The notes below the pieces were generated by a model. That model was not told the origin of the DNA and searched no databases. It worked only from the letters and a program-made list of their open reading frames with translations. Below, piece after piece: positions 1-7,547 of a DNA stretch of 64,000 bases (positions are counted from its first letter, which is position 1; every line of letters starts with the position of its first letter). Source of the DNA: Pedobacter roseus (lineage in GTDB: Bacteria > Bacteroidota > Bacteroidia > Sphingobacteriales > Sphingobacteriaceae); assembly GCF_014395225.1 (NCBI RefSeq), contig NZ_CP060723.1, forward strand, positions 5,580,001-5,644,000, in the 5' to 3' direction. Position numbers and translations under genes: made by a program.

Positions 1-443
1 CCATCGGCCGTGAGTTTATTTGGATCGAGAAAAACATCCTCTTTGCCATCAAGGCCTTTTTTTATAAACCAGATGCTTTGGTTTTGCAATCCATCGTTTT
101 TGGTAAAGAAATAATATTCGCCAACCTTAAATGGAGCTGATTCTTTCGGATAGTTCCAGATTTCAGTTAAACGCTTTTTAATGTCTGCACGGTAAGGAAT
201 TTGATCCAGATAGTTTTGGGTTACTTTATTTTCGGCAATTACCCAGGCTTTGGTTTCGGCAGAGGTGTCGTTTTCCAGCCAACGGTATGGATCGGCAATC
301 GTAGTGCCGAAGTAATTGTCTTTAGTGTCGTCTTTTTTCGTTTCAGGATATTTCATCAATGTTATTTTTTCTGCAGGTTTTTTGCCCTGGTTACAGGCGA
401 AAAGGCTTAATGCAAATAAGCTTAATAGAATTTGTTTTTTCAT
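1..443 (-). CDS. Prolyl oligopeptidase family serine peptidase, N-terminal part (lipoprotein)
   Basis: The gene starts with the ATG complement at 441-443 and runs off the left edge, so only about 147 codons are visible and the catalytic domain is missing. The first residues form a lipoprotein signal (MKKQILLSLFALSLFAC), which suggests export and lipid anchoring. The text that follows, including YPETKKDD, DPYRWLEN and the segment around IKKRLTEIWNYPK, is typical of the N-terminus and early propeller of S9A prolyl oligopeptidases, which cleave short peptides after proline. The DPYRWLE motif is the main basis of the call. Ser/Asp/His catalytic residues would lie outside the window and cannot be checked. 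Confidence 0.85.
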   Translation of the reverse strand, partial: MKKQILLSLFALSLFACNQGKKPAEKITLMKYPETKKDDTKDNYFGTTIADPYRWLENDTSAETKAWVIAENKVTQNYLDQIPYRADIKKRLTEIWNYPKESAPFKVGEYYFFTKNDGLQNQSIWFIKKGLDGKEDVFLDPNKLTAD

Positions 444-483
444 AGCGAAACAGATTTATTTACTAATATATGTCTTTTTTTTC

Positions 484-613
484 TTCGGGTTGATTTCACA
501 GATTTTGGAATTACACTGATTATTGATTTGCCTGGGCATCCAAAACATTTCAACTTTTAAACATTGCAACCATACCACACTTCTTTTTTTCCTTCGGGTT
601 GATTTCACAGATT
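484..613. repeat. Short direct repeat pair in intergenic region
   Basis: A 21-base unit beginning TTCGGGTTGATTTCACAG occurs at 484-504 and again at 593-613, each preceded by a T-rich run. The two copies sit between the divergent peptidase gene and the phosphoesterase gene. No function is evident. It may be remnants of a dispersed intergenic repeat. Confidence 0.6.
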
Positions 614-680
614 ATGGTGCTTGGTCTTTCGGCTTTACTCTCTAAGCTTTCCACTTTTTTCCCTTACCTTTGAAAAATAC

Positions 681-1430
681 ATGGCTAAGAACATTTATTT
701 TGCTTCCGATTTTCATTTAGGCACGCCAAATTATGCCGAAAGCCGTGCCCGTGAAGCGCGTATTGTAAGCTGGTTGGATTTTATAACGCCAAATTGTAGT
801 GAACTCTTTTTAATGGGCGATATTTTCGATTTTTGGTTCGAATATGCCACTGTAGTGCCGAAAGGTTTTATCCGCTTGCAGGGTAAACTGGCCTCCATGG
901 CCGATGCAGGAATCAAGATCTACTTTTTTAAAGGTAACCACGACATGTGGGTGCGCGATTATTTTACCCGGGAAATCGGGATGGAAATTATCAGTGATGA
1001 GCTGATTATTGAACGTGGTGGGAAGAAATTTTACCTGCACCATGGCGATGGTTTGGGGCCTGGAGATAATAAGTATAAATTTTTGAGGAAAATTTTTAGA
1101 AGTAAGGTTTGCCAATGGTTGTTTGCACGTTTGCACCCTAATTTGGGTATTGGTATAGCCAATGGCTGGAGCAGGGGGAGCAGGGCCGCGCAGACTGAAA
1201 AGGAAGTATTTTTGGGCGAGGATAAAGAATGGCTGGCTATTTATGCCAAAGAAGAGTTGCAGAAAGCCCATTTTGATTACTTTATTTTTGGGCACAGGCA
1301 CCTGCCGCTCGATATTGATTTGGGCAATGGGAGCAGGTATGTAAATATTGGCGAGTGGCTCAACTATAGTTCTTATGGGGTTTTTGACGGTGAGAATTTA
1401 AGACTTGAATACTATAGCCCAAAACCGTAA
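681..1430 (+). CDS. UDP-2,3-diacylglucosamine diphosphatase family (LpxH-like) metallophosphoesterase
   Basis: A 249-residue protein of the calcineurin-like metallophosphoesterase fold. The metal-binding motifs appear in order: SDFHLG near the N-terminus, GDIFDFW, GNHD, HHGDG and GHRH near the C-terminus. LpxH enzymes hydrolyse UDP-2,3-diacylglucosamine to lipid X in lipid A synthesis at the cytoplasmic face of the inner membrane, and the length and motif set fit that family. The open frame extends upstream to 621, but ATG 681 gives the usual start (MAKNIYFASDFHLG); the extra 20 residues are not family-like. Substrate specificity is inferred. Confidence 0.85.
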   Translation: MAKNIYFASDFHLGTPNYAESRAREARIVSWLDFITPNCSELFLMGDIFDFWFEYATVVPKGFIRLQGKLASMADAGIKIYFFKGNHDMWVRDYFTREIGMEIISDELIIERGGKKFYLHHGDGLGPGDNKYKFLRKIFRSKVCQWLFARLHPNLGIGIANGWSRGSRAAQTEKEVFLGEDKEWLAIYAKEELQKAHFDYFIFGHRHLPLDIDLGNGSRYVNIGEWLNYSSYGVFDGENLRLEYYSPKP

Positions 1431-1480
1431 TGCTTTTTGATTTTGGAAAGCAAAGTCTGTAGCATTTATTTAATGTTGTT

Positions 1481-1646
1481 CGGGCTTTACGTTGTAGTCC
1501 CGATTAGAAAAAAATCGGGAGCTGCCACTGCATCCGATAGCTATCGGATCCCGTTTAGGTACCCCGGTTTCTGCTGCTATTTAGGGTTGCAATGTGCCTA
1601 AAATGCACCTCCCTTTGTATCTAAACCCGATAGAACGTAAAGCCCG
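1481..1646. repeat. REP-like intergenic inverted-repeat element
   Basis: The element is bounded by 13-base inverted arms, CGGGCTTTACGTT at 1481-1493 and its complement at 1634-1646. Inside lie a small hairpin (CCCGATT / AATCGGG around 1499-1519) and an 18-base perfect palindrome with core CCGATAGCTATCGG at 1532-1549. It is GC-richer than its surroundings, has no convincing ORF, and fills much of the 463-base gap between the phosphoesterase gene and prfA. The palindrome core recurs near 12508. A dispersed mobile or regulatory repeat is likely; a function is not shown. Confidence 0.7.
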
Positions 1647-1893
1647 GAGCACGAAACGTAGCGAGGCCTTGAAGTGATAGCGGGACTACCGGCCGCCACT
1701 GGCACTTCACCCTTCATTTTCTAATTTTTATAAAACCATTCCTTTGCTTAATGTTGCTACAGTTAACCGATTTAAACAGTTAACCAATTAACCATTCTCC
1801 CCAAACAAACTAATTCAGCTTTTTTCCTTATTTTTGCATTTCCTGAATTTTTGGGTCTATGCCAACCGTCAGGAAATTTCAACAAGAATAAAT

Positions 1894-2967
1894 ATGTTAG
1901 ATAAATTAGAAGCTATAAAGCTGCGTTGGGAAGATGTGGAAGAATCGTTGAGCAATCCGGATGTAATTCAGGATATGAAACGTTTTGCGGCTTTAAATAA
2001 AGAATATAAAGACTTGGGCAAAATTGTAGATGAGTACAAAATCTACAAAAATGTGATGAGTAACATCGATGCCAATAAAGAAATTTTAGCTACTGAAAAA
2101 GATGCTGAAATGCGCGAAATGGCAAAGGAGGAGCTTGATATGTTGTTAAAACAACAGGAAGAAATGGAAAGCAATATCCGCCTGATGCTGATTCCTAAAG
2201 ATCCGGAAGATGCCAAAAACGCCGTATTTGAGATCCGTGGTGGTACCGGTGGTGATGAGGCCGCTTTATTTGCCGGCGATTTATACCGCATGTACACCCG
2301 TTATTTTGAAACTAAAGGCTGGAAAGTGGAGACCGTTGATGTAACCGAAGGTACGGCCGGTGGTTATAAAGAGGTGATCTTAAAAGTGAATGGTGATGAT
2401 GTTTATGGTCAGTTAAAGTACGAAAGTGGGGTACACCGTGTGCAACGTGTGCCTGATACCGAAACGCAGGGGCGTGTACATACCTCAGCAGCATCAGTAG
2501 CTGTTTTGCCGGAAGCAGAAGAAATTGACCTTTACATTAATCCCGCCGATATTGAACTTCAAACTTCGCGCTCTGGTGGTGCAGGTGGACAGAACGTAAA
2601 CAAGGTAGAAACCAAAGTACAGTTAACGCACAAACCATCGGGTATTGTAGTGGTGTGCCAGCAGGAACGTTCGCAATTGGGTAACCGTGTAATTGCTATG
2701 GAGATGTTGCGTAGTAAACTTTACGATATTGAATTGCAGAAAAAGAATGGTGATATTGCTGCTAAACGTAAAACAATGGTTTCAACCGGCGATCGTTCAG
2801 CAAAGATCAGAACCTATAACTATCCTCAGGGGCGTGTTACTGAACACCGCATCGGATTAACGATGTACAACCTGCCAAGTATTATGGATGGTGATATTCA
2901 GGAGATAATTGATGCACTTCAGTTCGCAGAAAATGCAGAAAAGATGCAGGAAGGTGCTGTAGGTTAG
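1894..2967 (+). CDS. prfA: Peptide chain release factor 1
   Basis: A 357-residue class I release factor, cytoplasmic, which recognises UAA and UAG stop codons and triggers peptidyl-tRNA hydrolysis. The catalytic GGQ lies at residues 231-233 within SGGAGGQNVNK. The codon-recognition tripeptide is PxT-type (PDT in RVQRVPDTETQGR), which marks RF1; RF2 has SPF there. Length is normal for RF1. The open frame extends to 1834, but ATG 1894 (MLDKLEAIKLRWEDVEE) is the family start and the upstream residues are not conserved in style. Confidence 0.96.
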   Translation: MLDKLEAIKLRWEDVEESLSNPDVIQDMKRFAALNKEYKDLGKIVDEYKIYKNVMSNIDANKEILATEKDAEMREMAKEELDMLLKQQEEMESNIRLMLIPKDPEDAKNAVFEIRGGTGGDEAALFAGDLYRMYTRYFETKGWKVETVDVTEGTAGGYKEVILKVNGDDVYGQLKYESGVHRVQRVPDTETQGRVHTSAASVAVLPEAEEIDLYINPADIELQTSRSGGAGGQNVNKVETKVQLTHKPSGIVVVCQQERSQLGNRVIAMEMLRSKLYDIELQKKNGDIAAKRKTMVSTGDRSAKIRTYNYPQGRVTEHRIGLTMYNLPSIMDGDIQEIIDALQFAENAEKMQEGAVG

Positions 2968-2994
2968 TGAGTTAGATATTTTTTAAAAAAAAGT

Positions 2995-3024
2995 TTGCGA
3001 ATTAAGATATAGTCTCTATATTTG
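2995..3024 (+). promoter_or_regulatory. Promoter of first tRNA-Asp
   Basis: A TTG at 2995-2997 is followed after 19 bases by TATATTTG at 3017-3024. This fits the Bacteroidota primary sigma consensus TTG-N17-23-TAnnTTTG well. It sits 47 bases before the tRNA. The second tRNA copy keeps the TATATTTG box (4143-4150) but has no TTG at the matching distance. Confidence 0.75.
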
Positions 3025-3070
3025 CAACCTCGAAAGAGATAAGAGGTTCGAACTTTAAAGAAGAACAAAA

Positions 3071-3144
3071 GGAGTGGTAGTTCAGCTGGTTAGAATGCCT
3101 GCCTGTCACGCAGGAGGTCGCGGGTTCGAGTCCCGTCCATTCCG
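3071..3144 (+). tRNA. tRNA-Asp (GTC), copy 1
   Basis: A 74-base cloverleaf: acceptor GGAGTGG pairs with CCATTCC and a G discriminator ends at 3144. The anticodon stem is CCTGC/GCAGG with loop CT-GTC-AC, giving anticodon GTC for aspartate. The T arm is GCGGG-TTCGAGT-CCCGT. CCA is not encoded. The sequence is identical to the copy at 4196-4269. Confidence 0.97.
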
Positions 3145-3149
3145 CAACA

Positions 3150-3185
3150 AAAGCCTTAACTTGCAAAAGTTGAGGCTTTTTTGTT
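3150..3185 (+). terminator. Intrinsic terminator of tRNA-Asp copy 1
   Basis: AAGCCTTAACTT pairs with AAGTTGAGGCTT around a GCAA loop (with one G-T pair) and is followed by a T run to 3182. It directly follows the tRNA and lies just beyond the stop of the convergent carbonic anhydrase gene. Confidence 0.85.
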
Positions 3186-3194
3186 AAAAACTCT

Positions 3195-3968
3195 TTATTT
3201 AGCAGGCTCGAATATTTCGACTTTTCCGGAGTTCATATCATAAACGCCTCCAACAATAATTATTTCGCCTTTTGCTTCCATTTCTCTCAAGATGGTACTT
3301 CTATTTAAGATTTCCCGGATAGATAGTTTAACGTTTTCATCGCAAACCGTTTCTACGAACAATGGATTTGAAGAAATGGATTTGCCTTTAAAGGTGGTTT
3401 TAGCGCTAATAACAGCAGGATTAATTTTTTTGAGAAGCTTGGTGATGTTGCCCAGCTTTACACCATCTATTGCGGATTTAATTGCGCCACAGTATTCGTG
3501 GCCCAGCACCATTACAAGCTTGGCTCCTGAAACTTTGCAGGCATATTCCATGCTTCCTAAAATATCTTCATTAACAATGTTCCCTGCAACCCTGGCAACA
3601 AATAGATTACCAATCCCGCTGTGAAAAATATCTTCTACGGGTACTCTCGAATCGAGACAGGAAAGTATAACTGCTTTTGGATATTGGCCTAGCGAGGCTT
3701 TTCTTATCCTTTCGGTAGTGTTGCGAATCGTTAAATTATCTTTTGTAAAATCCAGATTGCCTTGCTGTAAACGTTTGAGAACATCTGCAGGGCTAAGTTT
3801 CAATTGTTGTTCTTTTGTTAGAACATCTGAAGTCAAAATGTCCTCCTTTGCAATTGTAAGCGTATCTTCTTGGTCTATTTCTTGAGGATTTATGTTTGAA
3901 TCGTTTTGCCTGCATGCATTTAAGGCCATGCTAGTAATGAATAATAATGCTAAAAAAAATGTTCTCAT
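3195..3968 (-). CDS. Beta-class carbonic anhydrase, lipoprotein form
   Basis: A 257-residue protein that should interconvert CO2 and bicarbonate. Zinc ligands and the catalytic dyad of the beta class are present: C104, D106 and R108 in SCLDSRVP, and H157/C160 in GHEYCGAI. The N-terminus (MRTFFLALLFITSMALNAC) is a lipoprotein signal with C19 as the probable lipidated residue, so the enzyme should act in the periplasm or at a membrane surface; many beta-class enzymes are cytosolic. The gene lies antisense between two copies of the same tRNA-Asp transcription unit. Confidence 0.93.
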   Translation of the reverse strand: MRTFFLALLFITSMALNACRQNDSNINPQEIDQEDTLTIAKEDILTSDVLTKEQQLKLSPADVLKRLQQGNLDFTKDNLTIRNTTERIRKASLGQYPKAVILSCLDSRVPVEDIFHSGIGNLFVARVAGNIVNEDILGSMEYACKVSGAKLVMVLGHEYCGAIKSAIDGVKLGNITKLLKKINPAVISAKTTFKGKSISSNPLFVETVCDENVKLSIREILNRSTILREMEAKGEIIIVGGVYDMNSGKVEIFEPAK

Positions 3969-4195
3969 GTGTGATGGAAATAGTGATTAAATTTATAAAA
4001 AATTTAATATCGTTGTGTTTACACGGCCAATTAGTTTTTAGCTTAGCTTGCACTGGATAAAATATTATTAGTGAAATTCAGTAGGTTACGGGTTTGTGCC
4101 GTAAAATATCCGAGAGTATAGTAATAAACTGATAATAGTCCCTATATTTGCAATCCCGAAAGGGGAAAGAGGTTCGAACTTTAAAGAGAACAAAA

Positions 4196-4269
4196 GGAGT
4201 GGTAGTTCAGCTGGTTAGAATGCCTGCCTGTCACGCAGGAGGTCGCGGGTTCGAGTCCCGTCCATTCCG
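4196..4269 (+). tRNA. tRNA-Asp (GTC), copy 2
   Basis: Identical over all 74 bases to the copy at 3071-3144, with anticodon GTC and no encoded CCA. The leader carries TATATTTG at 4143-4150 as the -7 box. A terminator follows. Confidence 0.97.
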
Positions 4270-4273
4270 CAAC

Positions 4274-4308
4274 AAAAGCCTTAACTTGCAAAAGTTAGGG
4301 CTTTTTTG
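4274..4308 (+). terminator. Intrinsic terminator of tRNA-Asp copy 2
   Basis: AAGCCTTAACTT pairs with AAGTTAGGGCTT around GCAA, followed by a run of T. It matches the first copy with a few changes on the 3' arm. Confidence 0.82.
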
Positions 4309-4340
4309 TTTGATCAGGTTAATACCAATTAATATTCCTA

Positions 4341-4901
4341 TTATTCTGTTGCTTGAGTATGTAGTGCAGCGAAACGATCAAATGTTAATTTCGGCGTTTT
4401 ATCCATAATAAGGAAATGTTTATCGGTATTTCCCCTTAAGTATAGTTCAGATTTATCATAGATAGCTGTATAGAGTTCCCCACTGTTTGCGTAAATATCA
4501 GCACTTGCATTTCCCTTTAAAATAATCTGAAGAAATTTAACAGATAAAATTCCTTGTGTTTTAATGGTAGCATTTTCTTCGGCTTCTATTCTGTAAAGCT
4601 CGTTCACATAAACAAAAATTTTGCCCCTTGTTGTACTGGTTCCGGTAATGGAAAGCACTTCACCTTGCTGTGTTACTTTAGCGTTTCCTTCATTGTCATC
4701 GGCATAAGAGATGCCAATCTCCGGTTTTTGGATCAAGACCACTTCAATGTTCCCTTTGATTATGATTTTCCTGAAAGGAGCAATCTTTTGAGTTTTTATA
4801 GGTTCATCTTCTACTGCACTGGCAGTTGTAGGAAAAATATAGGTCAATAATAAAATTAAGACTGATACCATGGCAATTTGGGATTTTAAGTAAGCTTTCA
4901 T
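4341..4901 (-). CDS. Secreted GIN-domain (DUF2807-like) protein
   Basis: A 186-residue exported protein. Residues 1-29 form a signal peptide ending in TASA. The rest is beta-rich with short repeats, KIIIKGNIEVVLIQKP then LSITG, IEAEENATIKTQG, LKGNASADIYA and LYLRGNTD, in the style of head GIN / DUF2807 domains that fold as right-handed beta helices in Bacteroidota. Those proteins are of unknown function, sometimes called putative adhesins. It ends facing the second tRNA-Asp terminator. The family call rests on the repeat pattern only. Confidence 0.65.
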   Translation of the reverse strand: MKAYLKSQIAMVSVLILLLTYIFPTTASAVEDEPIKTQKIAPFRKIIIKGNIEVVLIQKPEIGISYADDNEGNAKVTQQGEVLSITGTSTTRGKIFVYVNELYRIEAEENATIKTQGILSVKFLQIILKGNASADIYANSGELYTAIYDKSELYLRGNTDKHFLIMDKTPKLTFDRFAALHTQATE

Positions 4902-5222
4902 AGCGTGTTTTATTTTGATTGTTAATTAATAAATCTTTGGGCGATAAGGAGCCTTTGTTTTTCGGCAATCATATCGTTCAATTACATGTTAACGAAGGAA
5001 GTGCCAAATGGGAGAGGTTTATTTATTTAACTGTTAATCAGGTATTTGTGTGTTTTTCGCCTACTTGTTACTGTTCATTATCGAACAGTCCGCACGCCGG
5101 ATCGAACAACTGGAACAGATTAAGATTTCGAATCGGGGAGAAGTAGAGAAAAATTGTATAGTATTTTTTATAAATTGAGGTACCGAACTTGATATAGCCG
5201 TTTGTTTTAATCACTATCTACA
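4902..5222. other. Intergenic region with one small inverted repeat
   Basis: This 321-base gap separates the divergent GIN-domain and antiporter genes. An open frame at 4919-5146 has no coding character. ACTGTTC (5070-5076) and GAACAGT (5083-5089) form a 7-base inverted repeat, which could be an operator or chance. No exact promoter match stands out. Confidence 0.4.
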
Positions 5223-6806
5223 ATGCATACCATTTTACCATTTTTGCTCGCCATGGTGGCCATTATTGTGCTGCTAAATATGTGGGCCACCAAACTTAAA
5301 ATTGCTTACCCGATTTTATTGGTTGTTGGTGGCTTACTAATCAGTTTCATACCCGGGTTGCCGAAGGTAAAAATAGATCCCAACCTCATATTTTTTATAT
5401 TTCTTCCCCCGTTATTATTTGAAGCTGCCTGGTCAATCTCTTTTAAAGAAATGAAAAAATGGTGGCGCATTATTGGTAGTTTTGCCTTTCTGGTTGTTTT
5501 TTTTACCGCACTTTCTGTAGCACTGGTTACCAATTATCTTATTCCGGGGTTTACAATCGCTATAGGGTTTTTATTGGGAGGTATTGTTTCTCCACCTGAT
5601 GCAGTGAGCACAGCAGCCATTACAAAATTTGTAAAAATCCCAAAATCTACTGCTGCTATTTTAGAAGGAGAAAGTTTATTAAACGATGCTTCCTCATTAA
5701 TCATCTTCCGTTTTGCGTTGGTTACAGTGGGTACGGGTCAGTTTATCTGGCAAGATGCGGCTGGTAGCTTTTTATGGATGGTAATTGGTGGTGCAGGCAT
5801 TGGTTTATTGTTAGGCTGGGTATTTGTTCGGCTGCATAAGTATTTACCTACCGATGCACCTTCTGATATTGCATTGATGCTCATTGAGCCTTATTTTATG
5901 TATTGGATTGCCGAACAGGTGCATAGTTCTGGCGTGTTGGCCGTAGTGAGTGGCGGATTGTTTATGTCGGCAAGGAGACTGGTGTTTTTAAGCAGCACCA
6001 GCCGAATCAGGGCATTTAGTGTGTGGGAGAGTTTTATCTTTATTTTAAACGGTGTCGTTTTTTTAATTATTGGTCTGGAGCTTCCTGAAATCAGGGATGG
6101 ACTGCGTTCACAAGGTATTCCCCTAAGTACTGCCATTGGCTATGGCTTATTGGTTACCGGCGTATTGATTGCGGCCCGCATCATCAGTTCTTATGCTGCC
6201 ATGTTTGCTACCCTCATCTTCCGCCCGAGCGTAACTCCCGCTACGCGTTCTAAACGGACACTGATGTTTATGCCCCTACTGCTTGGCTGGACAGGTATGC
6301 GTGGAGTAGTTTCATTAGCCGCAGCTTTGGCAATACCTTTAACATTCGATAACGGAAAGGCCTTTCCACAAAGAGATTTGATCTTGTTCATCACTTTTGT
6401 GGTGATATTGCTTACGCTTCTGGTACAAGGTCTTACGCTTCCATCCATTATAAAACGTACAGGGGCCTTTGGTTTTATATTTAATCAGGAAAATGAAGAA
6501 ACGGTTAAACAAAACATGAAACAGGGCTTAAAACAACACAGTTATCAGTTTCTTAAAAATAAATACGATAATGAATTGAATGGACATGCTGGTATGGAAA
6601 AGTTGTTAAGGCATTGGGAAGAAAAATCGAAAGCCAGCGATGACAGCTGGATGAACGACCAGATAAAAACCATTTTTATCGAGATGCTCGAAAGCCAGCG
6701 GGAATATCTTACTGCGCTAAATAAAGATCCTGCTATTAATGAGGAAATCATCCGCCATCAATTATACCAGATCGACCTTGAAGAGGAAAGATTGAGAATT
6801 ATTTGA
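5223..6806 (+). CDS. Na+/H+ antiporter, CPA1 family
   Basis: A 527-residue inner-membrane protein with about twelve hydrophobic segments in the first 415 residues and a charged cytosolic tail of about 110 residues. Family motifs are visible: FIFLPPLLFEAAW, GGIVSPPDAVSTAAI, EGESLLNDASSLIIF (the ND ion-binding pair) and GWTGMRGVVSLAAALAIP. These define the NhaP/NHE-like CPA1 group, which exchanges Na+ or K+ for protons for pH and salt homeostasis. It appears to be transcribed alone. Confidence 0.93.
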   Translation: MHTILPFLLAMVAIIVLLNMWATKLKIAYPILLVVGGLLISFIPGLPKVKIDPNLIFFIFLPPLLFEAAWSISFKEMKKWWRIIGSFAFLVVFFTALSVALVTNYLIPGFTIAIGFLLGGIVSPPDAVSTAAITKFVKIPKSTAAILEGESLLNDASSLIIFRFALVTVGTGQFIWQDAAGSFLWMVIGGAGIGLLLGWVFVRLHKYLPTDAPSDIALMLIEPYFMYWIAEQVHSSGVLAVVSGGLFMSARRLVFLSSTSRIRAFSVWESFIFILNGVVFLIIGLELPEIRDGLRSQGIPLSTAIGYGLLVTGVLIAARIISSYAAMFATLIFRPSVTPATRSKRTLMFMPLLLGWTGMRGVVSLAAALAIPLTFDNGKAFPQRDLILFITFVVILLTLLVQGLTLPSIIKRTGAFGFIFNQENEETVKQNMKQGLKQHSYQFLKNKYDNELNGHAGMEKLLRHWEEKSKASDDSWMNDQIKTIFIEMLESQREYLTALNKDPAINEEIIRHQLYQIDLEEERLRII

Positions 6807-6898
6807 TTGTGAGTGATATATCTATACTATTTATGTCTCTCATATCATTTGTAGCGTTTTTATGAATTTTATCGTTTTCAATAAAAACCAAATAGACA

Positions 6899-7318
6899 AT
6901 GAAGAAATTAATGCTTTTATTAATCATGGGTATTGCCCTGCTCAACTGTAAAAAAAACAAAAGTACTTCTGAGTGCGAAAACAAAGTATGTACAGAAGAA
7001 TTTGCTATGTTGGGTATAAAATTTGTTGAAAATAAAGGCGCGGGAGCTGAAATAAAAGACCTTAACGTGGTAAATCAAAGAACCGGAGAAAAATTGTATG
7101 CAAAATCAAGTGCATCAACCAGTACGGTAAAAGGTTTTTACATTGTGCTTGATGATGGTAATAAATCACAATTATCAGAAAGTGGAGACGATTTAAAAAT
7201 TACCGGAACATCTGCAACAACCAATCAAGCAAAATCTGTTATAATTAAAGCAAGCGGAGGTAAATGTGCCTGTCACATCAAAAAAATAACCGGACCAGAA
7301 CAAGTTGCTTTTGATTAA
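6899..7318 (+). CDS. Small lipoprotein of unknown function
   Basis: A 139-residue protein with a lipoprotein signal (MKKLMLLLIMGIALLNC). The mature part has a pair of cysteines at each end (SECENKVC near the start, KCACH near the end), possibly disulfide-linked, with beta-rich sequence between them. I do not recognise a family. It stands alone, with a hairpin terminator about 40 bases after the stop. Confidence 0.75.
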   Translation: MKKLMLLLIMGIALLNCKKNKSTSECENKVCTEEFAMLGIKFVENKGAGAEIKDLNVVNQRTGEKLYAKSSASTSTVKGFYIVLDDGNKSQLSESGDDLKITGTSATTNQAKSVIIKASGGKCACHIKKITGPEQVAFD

Positions 7319-7355
7319 GATATTTTTCGCGTCCATGATAAAAATTATATGTATG

Positions 7356-7383
7356 GCCTAACTTGGAGAAGTTAGGCTTTTTT
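7356..7383 (+). terminator. Intrinsic terminator
   Basis: GCCTAACTT (7356-7364) pairs perfectly with AAGTTAGGC (7369-7377) around a GGAG loop and is followed by a T run. It ends the small lipoprotein gene. Confidence 0.85.
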
Positions 7384-7482
7384 CATTTTAAATAATTTAG
7401 TTAAATATTAGCTTAAGGCAAATTCTTATCAATCAGTTTTAGATGTAAAGTGGTTTAAATTAAGGACTTCTTTATTAGAAAT

Positions 7483-7509
7483 ATTTTGTTTAGTTTAGCT
7501 AAACAAAAT
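7483..7509 (+). promoter_or_regulatory. Perfect hairpin or operator ahead of phosphodiesterase gene
   Basis: ATTTTGTTTAG (7483-7493) and CTAAACAAAAT (7499-7509) form an 11-base perfect inverted repeat with a 5-base loop, 38 bases before the start codon at 7548. It has no T run in the usual place, so it looks more like an operator or leader hairpin than a terminator. No regulator is identified. Confidence 0.5.
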
Positions 7510-7547
7510 CATTTATATGTAAACATTATTTTAACCTTAATTTAACT

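Larger units (their letters stand above)
4137..4310 (+). repeat. Second copy of the tRNA-Asp transcription unit
   Basis: This segment repeats 3011-3185 almost base for base: the TATATTTG box, the leader with GAGGTTCGAACTTTAAAGA, the tRNA and the terminator. The two copies flank the carbonic anhydrase gene as direct repeats with a period of about 1.125 kb. Differences are confined to the leader and the terminator stem. Confidence 0.9.

Noticed and set aside
201..519. Two plus-strand open frames at the left edge
   Set aside because: They are antisense to the prolyl oligopeptidase start, which has clear family sequence.
810..1301. 163-codon minus-strand frame inside the LpxH-like gene
   Set aside because: It is a shadow of a gene with all metallophosphoesterase motifs in the plus frame.
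4148..4408. Open frame of 86 codons across the second tRNA-Asp
   Set aside because: It translates the tRNA and its terminator; the first tRNA copy and the leader explain the sequence, so it is not a gene.
4919..5146. 75-codon frame between the GIN-domain and antiporter genes
   Set aside because: No start context, no family-like sequence and poor codon pattern.
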